Of a stretch of DNA of 64,000 nt, positions 42,899-51,360 are shown piece by piece. Below the pieces are notes generated by a model. The model ran no database searches. It saw only the letters and a list, made by a program, of their open reading frames with translations, and was not told where the DNA came from. A program made the translations under genes and the position numbers. This DNA comes from Vescimonas cirricatena. GTDB taxonomy: Bacteria > Bacillota > Clostridia > Oscillospirales > Oscillospiraceae. The stretch's first letter is position 1, and the number at the start of each line of letters is the position of its first letter. The stretch lies in NCBI RefSeq assembly GCF_020687045.1, contig NZ_JAJEPW010000005.1, forward strand, positions 16,473-80,472. Reading direction: 5' to 3'.

Positions 42899-43822
42899 TT
42901 ATCGGTTCTCCGCCAGATATTCCTCCGCATAGTGGACGGCTACCGCGCCGTCCGATACGGCGGTGACCACCTGCCGCAGCGCCTTGGTGCGCACGTCGCC
43001 CACGGCGAACACGCCGGGGAGGCTGGTGCGGGTGGATTCGTCCGCGATGATGTAGCCGGACTTGTCCAGCGCCAGCTCGCGTCGGAACAGCTCCGTCGCC
43101 GGGGCACGTCCCACGCTGATGAACACGCCGTCGCAGGCAAGGTCATGTTCCGCGTCGGTGTTGACATCTTTTAGCCGAAGCCCCGTCAGGCGGCTGTCGT
43201 GCAGCAGAGCGGAAACGGTGCTGTTCCAGCAAAATTCTACGTTGGGCGCGTTCATCAACGGCTCATGATAGACCTTCGTTGCCCGCAGGCTGTCCCGGCG
43301 GTGGATGAGATAGACCTTTTTGGCAATACGGGACAGGGCAAGTGCGTCTGCCGCGGCGGAATTGCCGCCGCCCACCACTGCCACGGTCTTGCCCCGATAG
43401 GGCGCGCCGTCGCAGGCGGCGCAGTAGTGAACGCCCTTGCCGACGAGTGCCTCCTCGCCGGGAACGCCCAAGGGGCGGGGTGTCGCACCGGTGGCGATGA
43501 CCACCGTGCGGCTCTGAAAGGCGCCCTCGCTGGTGTCCAACGTCTTGGTTTTTCCAGACAGGTTGGCTTTGTACACCTCCGCCAGCTCCGTCACCGCACC
43601 GAAGCGCTCGGCACTCTGCTGCATTTTTTCGCCCAGCGTAAAGCCGTCGATGCCGCCCTCGAAGCCGGGATAGTTGTCGATCTGCTCCGTCAGCGCCATC
43701 TGCCCGCCGGCGGAGAGCTTTTCCAGCACCAACGTGGAAAGCCCGGCACGGGCGGCGTACAGGGCGGCGGTGTATCCGGCGGGGCCGCCGCCGATGACGA
43801 TCATGTCGTAGATCTGCTCCAT
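42899..43822 (-). CDS. trxB: Thioredoxin reductase
   Basis: 307 residues. FAD-binding GGGPAGYTAA near the N-terminus, redox pair CAACDG at Cys134/Cys137, NADPH-binding GGGNSAAADA and the C-terminal FAVGDVRTKALRQV motif. It reduces the adjacent thioredoxin. The chosen start MEQIYD follows a GAGGACACGATT-type weak site; the longer frame overlaps trxA. Part of the rhodanese-rrf2-trxA-trxB-clbS operon. Confidence 0.95.
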   Translation of the reverse strand: MEQIYDMIVIGGGPAGYTAALYAARAGLSTLVLEKLSAGGQMALTEQIDNYPGFEGGIDGFTLGEKMQQSAERFGAVTELAEVYKANLSGKTKTLDTSEGAFQSRTVVIATGATPRPLGVPGEEALVGKGVHYCAACDGAPYRGKTVAVVGGGNSAAADALALSRIAKKVYLIHRRDSLRATKVYHEPLMNAPNVEFCWNSTVSALLHDSRLTGLRLKDVNTDAEHDLACDGVFISVGRAPATELFRRELALDKSGYIIADESTRTSLPGVFAVGDVRTKALRQVVTAVSDGAVAVHYAEEYLAENR

Positions 43823-43832
43823 AATCGTGTCC

Positions 43833-44156
43833 TCACTGTGCCAGCGTTTCCTGGATAAATGTCTCAATGGCCGACTTGGAGGCAGGCGCGACAATGGAGC
43901 CAAGCACCTCGCCGTTCTTAAAGAGCAGCAGCGTGGGGATGGTGTCGATGCCGAAGCGCTGAATCAGCTGCGGCTCCTCGTCGTAGTTGATCTTGCCTGC
44001 CGTCAGAGTGTCTGCGTACTGCTCGCCCACCTTGTCGAAGGCCGGAGCAATGCGGCGGCAGTAGGGGCACCACTGGGCCCAGAAATCCACCAGCACGGGC
44101 TTGTCCGCGTGCAGAACGTTGTTTTCGAAGCTGTTGGTCGTAATGGTAAGCATCAT
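43833..44156 (-). CDS. trxA: Thioredoxin with atypical WCPYC active site
   Basis: 107 residues, full-length thioredoxin fold with FWAQWCPYC at residues 25-33 and cis-Pro in DTIPTLLLF. The usual active site is WCGPC; CPYC is the glutaredoxin motif and should make it a stronger reductant or shift its partners. It lies 10 bases upstream of trxB, its likely reductase. The second codon is also ATG and has better spacing from AGGAGG. Confidence 0.92.
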   Translation of the reverse strand: MMLTITTNSFENNVLHADKPVLVDFWAQWCPYCRRIAPAFDKVGEQYADTLTAGKINYDEEPQLIQRFGIDTIPTLLLFKNGEVLGSIVAPASKSAIETFIQETLAQ

Positions 44157-44164
44157 ATATCCTC

Positions 44165-44587
44165 CTATTTCTGTGTAAAAAGCTGTGTTTCAATATCTGT
44201 GATCGTAATGTGCGAGAGATACGCGGCGCACTGCTCGTTCATGTTCCGGTAGAGCGCATCCATCACGCCTGCCATACCGGAGCAGATGGCGCAGTCCCGG
44301 TCAATGTCCCCGCTGTGCCACGCGCAGTCCACAAAGCGGGTATTTATCGCCTCCGCCACCTGCCGGAGAGAAAGGACTACGGGGTCGGTGCAAAGGCGAT
44401 AGCCGCCGTCCAGACCCTCCCGGGTCTCCACCATTCCCGCCTTTTTCAGCCCCGCCAGCACCCGGCGGACGCGGGTGGGGTTAGTGCAGATGTTCTCCGC
44501 CAGAGCCTCGCTGCTGAGAGAGCGTCCACTGTGGCTCAGGCAGACCAGCGCATGGACGGCCAGATTAAAAGAACTGTCCACAATCAT
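44165..44587 (-). CDS. Rrf2-family redox/iron-sulfur transcription regulator
   Basis: 140 residues. Winged helix at the N-terminus (LSSEALAENICTNPTRVRRV) and three Cys (CAWHSGDIDRDCAIC) where IscR/NsrR-type members bind an Fe-S cluster. It sits inside the operon it probably controls: two ACAGT-N4-ACTGT repeats overlap the operon promoter. The start overlaps the rhodanese stop (ATGA). Confidence 0.9.
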   Translation of the reverse strand: MIVDSSFNLAVHALVCLSHSGRSLSSEALAENICTNPTRVRRVLAGLKKAGMVETREGLDGGYRLCTDPVVLSLRQVAEAINTRFVDCAWHSGDIDRDCAICSGMAGVMDALYRNMNEQCAAYLSHITITDIETQLFTQK

Positions 44588-45006
44588 CCCTCCTTCACAA
44601 GCTCGTAGGGCCAGTCGATGACGCCGCCGAAGTCGTAGACGCTCTGATACCCCAGCGCCAGCAGCTTTTGTGCGGCATCCTTGCTGCGGCGGCCGCTGCG
44701 GCAGTAGACCAGCAGCGTGGCTTCCTTGTCGGGCAGCGCCTCGGGCATTTCGCTGCCGATGCTCTCGTTGGGGACAAGGACGGCGTTCTCGATGTGTCCG
44801 CCGTCGTATTCCTCACGGGTGCGGACATCCACCACCACGACCTCCTGCGAGGCCATCATCTCATAGGCTTCCTCGGCGCTGATCTTATGATACGCCGCCT
44901 TGCCTGTCATGTCCTCCGCCGTGTCCGCTTTTGTCTTGGACAGCGTGCAGCCGCTCAGCAGCGCAAGCGAGGTGGCAAGTGCCGCAAAAAGTAATATCTG
45001 ACGCAT
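44584..45006 (-). CDS. Rhodanese-domain lipoprotein
   Basis: 140 residues. Lipobox LLSGC near residue 20, then one rhodanese domain with VDVRTREEYDGGHIENA and the active-site loop YCRSGRRS. It transfers sulfane sulfur or senses reactive sulfur at the cell surface. ATG 45006 is preferred because GGAGG is eight bases upstream; the 45024 start is not supported. First gene of the operon. Confidence 0.9.
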   Translation of the reverse strand: MRQILLFAALATSLALLSGCTLSKTKADTAEDMTGKAAYHKISAEEAYEMMASQEVVVVDVRTREEYDGGHIENAVLVPNESIGSEMPEALPDKEATLLVYCRSGRRSKDAAQKLLALGYQSVYDFGGVIDWPYELVKEG

Positions 45007-45041
45007 AATTAACCTCCAATGCAACTGTGTTTATTGCTGAT

Positions 45042-45085
45042 ACAGTTTATACTGTGACTATAACAGATACAGTCGAGACTGTCAA
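45042..45085 (-). promoter_or_regulatory. Promoter with two Rrf2-type operator repeats
   Basis: Minus-strand TTGACA (45080-45085), 17-base spacer, TATAGT (45057-45062). Two inverted repeats ACAGT-N4-ACTGT, at 45042-45055 and 45069-45082, start 27 bases apart; one lies in the spacer and one just downstream of the -10. Confidence 0.75.
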
Positions 45086-45127
45086 GGCTTTTTGGAGCAA
45101 TTTGGGGGCGTAAGGCCCTTGTGGCTG

Positions 45128-45155
45128 TTGACAAAGAGAGAAATATGGGTATAAT
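45128..45155 (+). promoter_or_regulatory. Promoter of the perR-ferritin-ahpCF operon
   Basis: TTGACA (45128-45133), 16-base spacer, TATAAT (45150-45155), 48 bases before the perR start. Confidence 0.75.
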
Positions 45156-45163
45156 AAAGGAGA

Positions 45164-45182
45164 AAGAATAAGACTTATTCTT
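45164..45182. promoter_or_regulatory. PerR-box-like operator
   Basis: AAGAATAA-GAC-TTATTCTT, a perfect 8-bp inverted repeat just after the -10 box. It resembles Per/Fur boxes (A/T-rich, TTAT arms) and fits autoregulation by the downstream PerR. Confidence 0.65.
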
Positions 45183-45202
45183 GTATTTAGGAGGTTGGCA
45201 GT

Positions 45203-45598
45203 ATGCCGAAATACGCAGAGGAGATATTGGCTGCCGTAACGGAGCTTCAGCGGCACCCCACGGCGGAGCAGGTGTTCATGGAGATGAAAAAGGAGCATCC
45301 CAGTATCGCCATTGGCACCGTGTATAAGCATCTGAACGCCTTGGCGGAGGAAGGTCTGCTGCACCGCATCACCGAGCCCGGGTCGCCGGACAGATATGAC
45401 TGTACCGAACGGCATGATCATCTAATCTGCAGTCGGTGCGGTAAGATAACTGACATCTGTTTGAGAGACCTCACAGAACCTATCGAAAACAAGCTTGGGC
45501 AGAAGATACTCTCCTATGATCTCAGGATCCGGTATATCTGTCCTGCCTGCAGAGAACAGGAGGAAAAAGACCACAGCATTGAAGGAGGAAAACAATGA
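45203..45598 (+). CDS. perR: Fur-family peroxide regulator (PerR-like)
   Basis: 131 residues. Winged helix (HPTAEQVFMEMKKEHPSIAI) and the metal domain with CSRCG and CPAC zinc knuckles plus the HDH motif in ERHDHLIC. The partner genes ferritin and ahpCF make it PerR rather than Fur. It stops within the ferritin start (ATGA overlap). AGGAGG precedes the start. Confidence 0.88.
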   Translation: MPKYAEEILAAVTELQRHPTAEQVFMEMKKEHPSIAIGTVYKHLNALAEEGLLHRITEPGSPDRYDCTERHDHLICSRCGKITDICLRDLTEPIENKLGQKILSYDLRIRYICPACREQEEKDHSIEGGKQ

Positions 45599-46107
45599 AC
45601 GCTAACGTATCGAAGCTGCTCAACGAGCAGATCAACAAGGAGTTCTACTCCGCCTACCTGTATCTGGATTTTGCCAACTACTACGCCTCCGTGGGCTTAG
45701 ACGGCTTTGAGAACTGGTACCGGGTCCAGGCGCAGGAGGAGCGGGATCACGCCATGCTGTTCTATCAGTATTTGCAGAATAACGGCGAGGGCGTCACCTT
45801 TGAGGCCATCGCAAAGCCGGAGTGGGAACGGGGCGATCACATGACGCCGCTGAAAAAGGCACTGGAGCATGAGAGGCTCGTTACCGCCAGCATCGACGCC
45901 ATCTACGCCGCCGCATACGAGGCCAGGGACTTCCGCGCCATGCAGATGCTGGACTGGTTCATCAAGGAGCAGGGCGAGGAGGAAAAGAACGCCGCCGACC
46001 TCATCACCAAGATGGAGCTGTTCGGCGGTGACAGCAAGGGGCTGTATATGCTCAACAGCGAGTTGAAGGCCCGGGTCTACACAGCGCCCTCCATGACGAT
46101 GGAATGA
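45595..46107 (+). CDS. ftnA: Bacterial non-haem ferritin
   Basis: 170 residues with the ferroxidase ligands in NKEFYSAYLYL, AQEERDHAMLFYQYL and KEQGEEEKNA. It stores iron and removes Fe(II) and peroxide. Translated with perR through an ATGA overlap; followed 53 bases later by ahpC. Confidence 0.93.
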   Translation: MNANVSKLLNEQINKEFYSAYLYLDFANYYASVGLDGFENWYRVQAQEERDHAMLFYQYLQNNGEGVTFEAIAKPEWERGDHMTPLKKALEHERLVTASIDAIYAAAYEARDFRAMQMLDWFIKEQGEEEKNAADLITKMELFGGDSKGLYMLNSELKARVYTAPSMTME

Positions 46108-46160
46108 CGCTGTCCCCGATTCAGCAATCAAACCAATTAAAAAGAAAAGGAGATTAAATC

Positions 46161-46724
46161 ATGTCACTTATTAACAAAGAAATCAGCGATTTTTCCGCAC
46201 AGGCGTATCAGAACGGAGAGTTTCGGACCGTGACCAAGCAGGATGTGTTGGGCAAGTGGAGCCTGTTCTTCTTCTACCCCGCAGACTTTACCTTTGTCTG
46301 CCCCACCGAGCTTGAGGATTTGCAGAACAAATACGCTGAGTTTAAGGCGGCCGGCTGCGAGGTTTATTCCGTATCCACCGACACACATTTCGTGCATAAG
46401 GCGTGGCACGACCACTCTGAGCGCATCAGCAAGATCACTTATCCCATGCTGGCCGACCCCACACATGCGCTGAGCCGCGACTTTGAGGTGTATATCGAGG
46501 AAAACGGCCTTGCAGAGCGCGGAAGCTTCATTGTGAACCCGGAGGGCAAGATCGTAGTATACGAAGTCAACGCAGGAAACGTGGGCCGCAATGCCGATGA
46601 ACTTCTCCGCAGGCTTCAGGCCAGCCAGTTTGTGGCGGAGCACGGCGACCAGGTCTGCCCCGCCAAGTGGCAGCCCGGAGCCGAGACCCTCAAGCCAAGC
46701 CTTGACCTTGTGGGTATGCTGTAA
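46161..46724 (+). CDS. ahpC: Peroxiredoxin AhpC
   Basis: 187 residues, typical 2-Cys peroxiredoxin. Peroxidatic Cys in FVCPTELEDL and resolving Cys in QVCPAKW near the C-terminus. It reduces hydrogen peroxide and organic peroxides with electrons from the next gene product. AAAAGGAG ribosome site; the stop shares one base with the ahpF start (TAATG). Confidence 0.95.
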   Translation: MSLINKEISDFSAQAYQNGEFRTVTKQDVLGKWSLFFFYPADFTFVCPTELEDLQNKYAEFKAAGCEVYSVSTDTHFVHKAWHDHSERISKITYPMLADPTHALSRDFEVYIEENGLAERGSFIVNPEGKIVVYEVNAGNVGRNADELLRRLQASQFVAEHGDQVCPAKWQPGAETLKPSLDLVGML

Positions 46725-48370
46725 TGGAGATGGAACAGCTCTATGATGTAATCGTGATAGGTGGAGGGCCGGCCGGACTTACGGCGGCCCTTTATCTTGC
46801 CAGGGCACGCTATCGCGTGTTGGTGGTGGAGAAGGAGCATTTCGGCGGCCAGATCACTATCACGAATGAGATCGTGAACTATCCCGGCGTAGCAAAAACC
46901 AGCGGTAGAGAATTGACGGACACAATGCGGCAGCAGGCAGAGGGCTTCGGCGCAGAGTTCCTGCTGGCCGAGGTCACGGCTTTTGAACTGGACGGGGACG
47001 TCAAGACCGTGAAGACCGGGCGCGGAGAATACCGCTGCTTTGGCGTGCTTCTGGCCACGGGAGCCCATCCGCGTATGATAGGCTTTCCCGGCGAGGCGGA
47101 GTTCCGTGGACGGGGCATAGCCTACTGCGCCACCTGCGACGGCGAGTTTTTTACCGGCAAGGAGGTTTTTGTCATAGGCGGCGGTTTTGCCGCGGCGGAG
47201 GAGAGTGTTTTCCTGACCCGCTATGCAAAGCACGTCACCGTACTGATTCGCGGCGAGGACTTCTCCTGCGCCGAGGCTGTGTCGCGCGCCGCCAAAGAGC
47301 ATCCGAAGATCACTGTCCTTTCCCATACCGCAGTGGTGGAGGCTACGGGCGATACGGCGCTGCGCAGCCTGCGATACAGAGATTTGAAAACCGGAGAGGA
47401 AACGGTTTTCGCACCGCATGGGGATACCTTCGGCGTGTTTGTGTTTGCCGGCTACGAGCCGGAAACGGCCTTGATCCGGGACAAAGTTGAGACTGACCCG
47501 AGAGGCTATATCGTTACGGACAGCTCGCAGCGGACGAACCTTGAGGGCGTATACGCCGCGGGCGACGTGTGCGTGAAGGAGCTGCGGCAGGTGGTCACCG
47601 CCGTGGGCGATGGCGCAAAGGCTGCGACTGCGCTGGAAAAGTATGCCGCAGCCATGCAGGAAAAAACCGGTCTTCGCCCCCGAAAGCCTGAGATAAAAGA
47701 AGCGAAGGCGGCACCCGGCGGCGAGGCTCGGCCCGAGGGGATATTCCCGCAGCAGGTAAAGCAGCAGCTTGAGGCAGTATTTGAAAGGATGCAGGAGCCC
47801 CTGATACTGGAACTTTACCTTGACGAGAAGGCTATTTCAGAGGAACTCCGCTCCTATATGGAGGAGCTTGCACGACTCACACCCAAACTCACAGTAAGAA
47901 AATCTACCGAAGGCGCTGAGCATATGCCGCTGGTGAGTGTGTTGCGCTCTGACGGCAGCGACTCCGGTCTCGCTTTCCACGGGGTACCGGGCGGGCACGA
48001 ATTTACTTCTTTTATCATGGGGCTTTATAACGTGGCCGGACCGGGACAGGCTCTTGACGGAGAAACTATGGGCCGAATAAAGGCTCTTGATGCACCGACA
48101 GATATGCAGATATTCGTTTCGCTGTCCTGCACCATGTGCCCGGAGCTGGTGATTGCAGCCCAGCACATAGCCGCCCTCAACCCCAATGTCAGAACTGAGG
48201 CATACGATCTGAACCACTTTCCCGCCTTGAAGGAAACGTATAATGTCATGAGCGTACCCTGTCTCGTGCTGAACGGCGAAAAGGTGCTGTTCGGGAAAAA
48301 GAGCATAAGCCAGTTGCTGGACACGCTGGAACAGCAAGAGCAAAAGAGCCGATACACCGGATCGGCATGA
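46724..48370 (+). CDS. ahpF: AhpF-type peroxiredoxin reductase with reversed domain order
   Basis: 548 residues. Residues 1-310 are a thioredoxin-reductase module (GGGPAGLTAAL, CATCDG with Cys135/Cys138, GGGFAAAEES). Residues about 345-540 are a double thioredoxin-fold module with CTMC (Cys469/Cys472), equal to the N-terminal domain of enterobacterial AhpF (there CHNC). In E. coli the double fold comes first; here it is last. The function, NADH to AhpC, should be the same. Possible alternative: a TrxR-glutaredoxin fusion. Confidence 0.88.
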   Translation: MEMEQLYDVIVIGGGPAGLTAALYLARARYRVLVVEKEHFGGQITITNEIVNYPGVAKTSGRELTDTMRQQAEGFGAEFLLAEVTAFELDGDVKTVKTGRGEYRCFGVLLATGAHPRMIGFPGEAEFRGRGIAYCATCDGEFFTGKEVFVIGGGFAAAEESVFLTRYAKHVTVLIRGEDFSCAEAVSRAAKEHPKITVLSHTAVVEATGDTALRSLRYRDLKTGEETVFAPHGDTFGVFVFAGYEPETALIRDKVETDPRGYIVTDSSQRTNLEGVYAAGDVCVKELRQVVTAVGDGAKAATALEKYAAAMQEKTGLRPRKPEIKEAKAAPGGEARPEGIFPQQVKQQLEAVFERMQEPLILELYLDEKAISEELRSYMEELARLTPKLTVRKSTEGAEHMPLVSVLRSDGSDSGLAFHGVPGGHEFTSFIMGLYNVAGPGQALDGETMGRIKALDAPTDMQIFVSLSCTMCPELVIAAQHIAALNPNVRTEAYDLNHFPALKETYNVMSVPCLVLNGEKVLFGKKSISQLLDTLEQQEQKSRYTGSA

Positions 48371-48378
48371 GGGATGAT

Positions 48379-48424
48379 GGCCGGAAGCAGTACATATCAG
48401 TTACTTGAGTAACCGCTGCCGGCC
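48379..48424 (+). terminator. Long stem-loop after ahpF
   Basis: GGCCGG (48379-48384) pairs with CCGGCC (48419-48424); GCAG/CTGC and GTTAC-TTGA-GTAAC stack inside. There is no T run, so it may stabilise the message end rather than terminate it. Confidence 0.5.
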
Positions 48425-48477
48425 CCTGCGCTGACAACGGCGTTGTGATAACCGAGGTTGATATGCGACTGAAGCCA

Positions 48478-48511
48478 AGGCAGACTGCACACAGGCGACC
48501 TGCCTTTTCTT
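48478..48511 (+). terminator. Weak terminator-like hairpin
   Basis: AGGCAG (48478-48483) pairs with CTGCCT (48500-48505), then TTTCTT. It sits just before the inverted repeat at 48521. Confidence 0.4.
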
Positions 48512-48520
48512 CCACCAAGC

Positions 48521-48538
48521 GGTTAGAGATGGCTAACT
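48521..48538. promoter_or_regulatory. Inverted repeat GGTTAG-N6-CTAACT
   Basis: GTTA-N8-TAAC core, one of four related sites in the window. It lies before a NOSP-family remnant and the MFS gene. Confidence 0.5.
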
Positions 48539-48572
48539 GAAATACAGAGCAGAAAGGAACATGACTCTTGAA

Positions 48573-48864
48573 TAAGGAAAAGTAGATTGAAATCGTTACC
48601 CTCATGCTGCGCCGGTGTGGACGTGGCGCACATGGGACAAGGCGGAAGGAGCCTTGCCCTGTGTGCGCCACCCTGCCGGGAAACGCCAGCCAACGGCGCG
48701 TCCGATGCCCGCACGGGGACAATAAGCCCTTTTGCGCAAGCCGCCCCATCTACTATCGCATGGTTCGGATGTGCGCAGTGATGCGGTATGCAGAGCCGAG
48801 TATGCTGCTGAGCCGCCCCATAGCAGAGAGACTGTTCCTCCGCTTTCCGATTCCGGAGGTGTAA
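48573..48864 (+). pseudogene. Remnant of a nitrous-oxide-stimulated-promoter (NOSP) family protein
   Basis: The frame IEIVTLMLRRCGRGAHGTRR ... CPHGDNKPFC ... VMRYAEPSMLLSRPI matches the Cys-rich pattern of this family by eye. The N-terminal start is lost behind a TAG and the middle Cys-rich part is altered. The only start, ATG 48604, has no ribosome site. A 21-bp hairpin (48623-48671) lies within it. Confidence 0.55.
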
Positions 48865-48865
48865 T

Positions 48866-50100
48866 ATGGAAAAGAAAGAGTACCGACAGCTTTTGTCTCA
48901 AAGGCAATACATCCAGCTTCTTTTAGCCGATACGATCAACCGCTTCGGAGATTCCATAGATGTGATCGCTTACTCGTGGATCATGTATGAGATCACCAGC
49001 AGCGCATCGCTGATGGCGCTCGTGGTCGGTCTGAATTTCGTTCCGACCGTCTTTCTCACGCCCTTTGCGGGTGCGTTCGTAGATCGCATAAGCAAAAAAG
49101 GGTCATGGCGCTTGCCGACCTGCTGCGCTTTGTGTTTGTTGCGGCAATTGTGACGCTCTACACCACAGGTCTTTTAAGCCCGGCGCTCATCGTGGTTTTT
49201 ACACTGGCCACCTCCACGGTGGAGGCCTTTCGCCTTCCTGCCGGCGGCGCAATCCTGCCGCAATTGCTGGAGAAGGAGTATTATACGTTGGGAAAGGCCG
49301 CCAACTATTCTGTTTCAAGAATATCGGGGCTGGTCGGTTATATGCTTGCGGGCGGCGTGATCGCGCTAATAGGCGCTGTCGGCGCTCTGTGGATCGATGC
49401 GGCGACATTTCTGATATCGTCTGCGATCATATGGTCGATACGGTATAAGGAGAACCTGCAGGGCGCAAAGCAGACGGTAAAAGGTGTGATTCAGGATTTT
49501 GCGGAGGGTTTTAGATTTATCCGTGCAAGCAGGACGATTCAGACGGTGAGCCTGATAGGGCTGCTGATCAACTTCGGCATCATGCCGTTGACCGTTTTTC
49601 AGACGCCGTATGTATCCGACTATCTGAAAATGGGGCCTGAGACGCTTTCGTATATCAAAATACTGACGTCTGTTGGCATGATAACGGGATCTGCGCTGCT
49701 TCCCAAGCTCGGGAAGATCAAAACCCCTGTCATTGCAGTCGCCGCAGGCGTTATTATGGGCGCGGCGCTGATTGAAATGAGCATCGCCCAAAGCCTGTCT
49801 ACGCCGGTTCTGAAAATGGGGATTCTCACACTCAGTATGCTCTCCATCGGCTTTGGAGGGGGACTTTTGAACGTTGTCATTGGAAGCTCTGTGATGAAAG
49901 CCGTTCCAAAGGAGATGATGGGGCGCATCAGTGGATTTCTTACCGCCATGATGCAGGCCTCCATGCCGGTTGCATCCTTTATCTACTCTGCACTGGCTGT
50001 GTATTTCCATATCCCGCATATCCTCGTTTTCTTTGGGAGCCTGACGCTGATCTGCAGCCTGGCGCTCTATTTCAGGAAGAAGCTCGATGCTTTAAGTTGA
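48866..50100 (+). pseudogene. MFS exporter with a frameshift near residue 77
   Basis: Two overlapping frames form one 12-helix major-facilitator transporter. The first (from ATG 48866, GGAGG upstream) ends its true sequence at DRISKK; the second resumes at VMALADLLRFVF. The break lies in AGC AAAAAA GGG TC at about 49089-49102, where one extra base restores DRISKKRVMALADLLR. Six A residues make a sequencing or replication slip likely. The C-terminal part resembles multidrug or macrolide-efflux MFS proteins. Confidence 0.8.
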
Positions 50101-50114
50101 TTTGGAGGGAGGCG

Positions 50115-50738
50115 ATGTGCCTGAAACGAGAACATAAGAATTTCTGGGACAGAAATGCCGGTCGGTACAACCGCTTTATGCGAAAGGATGGGGCGGCGTA
50201 TGGAGAGATGTATGCGCTAATTCAGCCAATCGTGCGTCACAAAACGGTGCTGGAGCTTGCCACCGGCACGGGGCTGATCGCAAAAAGCATCGTGAACGCG
50301 GCGGCGCACATCGAGGCGACGGACGCCTCCGCGGAGATGATTGCAGAGGCCAAGCGGGACAACCGCTCGGCGAAGCTGCACTTTTCCGTGCAGGATATGT
50401 TCCGCCTGCCCTATGCGGACAAGTCCTTCGATGTGGTGATCGTATCCAACGCACTGCACATCGTGCCGCAGCCGGAGAAAGCCCTTGCCGAGATCCGCCG
50501 GGTGCTGAAGGACGACGGTGTGCTCATCGCGCCCACCTTCACCCACGCGGGAAACTCGTTTTCCGGCAAGGTCAGGGCATTTTTCATGAAGCTGGCAGGC
50601 TTCCCTCTCCACAGCAGGCGGACGAGCGAGGAATACCTGCGCTTCCTAAGGCAGAACAGCTGGACGGTGCGGAAAAGCGCTGTGCTGAAAGCCTCGTTCC
50701 CGCTGACCTATGCCGAGTGTGTAAAAATGGAGGTGTGA
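50115..50738 (+). CDS. Class I SAM-dependent methyltransferase
   Basis: 207 residues. SAM motif VLELATGTGLIAKS, then ATDAS and the FDVVIVSNALHIVPQP segment. It belongs to the small-molecule (UbiE-like) group; the substrate is unknown. ATG 50115 follows GGAGGGAGG. Starts 14 bases after the MFS gene and ends two bases before the next methyltransferase. Confidence 0.85.
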   Translation: MCLKREHKNFWDRNAGRYNRFMRKDGAAYGEMYALIQPIVRHKTVLELATGTGLIAKSIVNAAAHIEATDASAEMIAEAKRDNRSAKLHFSVQDMFRLPYADKSFDVVIVSNALHIVPQPEKALAEIRRVLKDDGVLIAPTFTHAGNSFSGKVRAFFMKLAGFPLHSRRTSEEYLRFLRQNSWTVRKSAVLKASFPLTYAECVKMEV

Positions 50739-50739
50739 T

Positions 50740-51345
50740 ATGTCATTCTTTGAAAACACCCGCAAGCCCGTAGGCTTTGGCGGGAAGCTCATGGTCGCTA
50801 TGATGAATGTCGGGCACAGTGCCGTGGCTCAATGGGGTCTTCAATTTCTGAATGCCGCGCCGGACGCCAAGGTGCTGGACTGCGGCTGCGGCGGCGGGGT
50901 GAACATGAAGAGACTTCTGAAAAAATGTCCGCAGGGTATTGTCAAGGGCATTGACTATTCCCCCGTCAGCGTGGAGAAGGCTCGAAGCCTCAACCGAGCC
51001 GCAATTCAGGAGGGGCGCTGCGTGGTGTGGCAGGGCAGCGTGGAGCGTATCATTTTCGCAAAGGACTGGTTCGATGCGGTCACAGCCTTTGAGACTGTCT
51101 ATTTCTGGCCCGATCTGCCGCAGTGCTTCCGGGAGGTTTACCGGGTGCTGAAGCCCGGCGGGACATTTCTCATCTGCAACGAAAGCAACGGCGACTCGGA
51201 CAAGGACGAGAAGTGGACGGAGATCATCGGCGGCATGACCATCTACAAGGACGCCGAGCTGAAGACGTATCTGGAGCAGGCGGGCTTTCACGATGTCCAG
51301 ATACACAAAAAGAAAAGCTGGCTGTGCGTTACGGCACGGAAATGA
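50740..51345 (+). CDS. Class I SAM-dependent methyltransferase
   Basis: 201 residues. SAM motif VLDCGCGGGVNMKR, then GIDYSPVSVEKA and FETVYFWPDLPQCFREVYRV. A different branch from its neighbour. Translationally close-packed with it (2-bp gap, GGAGG inside the previous gene). Confidence 0.88.
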   Translation: MSFFENTRKPVGFGGKLMVAMMNVGHSAVAQWGLQFLNAAPDAKVLDCGCGGGVNMKRLLKKCPQGIVKGIDYSPVSVEKARSLNRAAIQEGRCVVWQGSVERIIFAKDWFDAVTAFETVYFWPDLPQCFREVYRVLKPGGTFLICNESNGDSDKDEKWTEIIGGMTIYKDAELKTYLEQAGFHDVQIHKKKSWLCVTARK

Positions 51346-51360
51346 GGGAGAAGCAGGCAG

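Noticed and set aside
48623..48671. Strong 21-bp hairpin considered as a small RNA
   Set aside because: It lies inside the decayed NOSP-like reading frame, and no promoter or terminator frames it.
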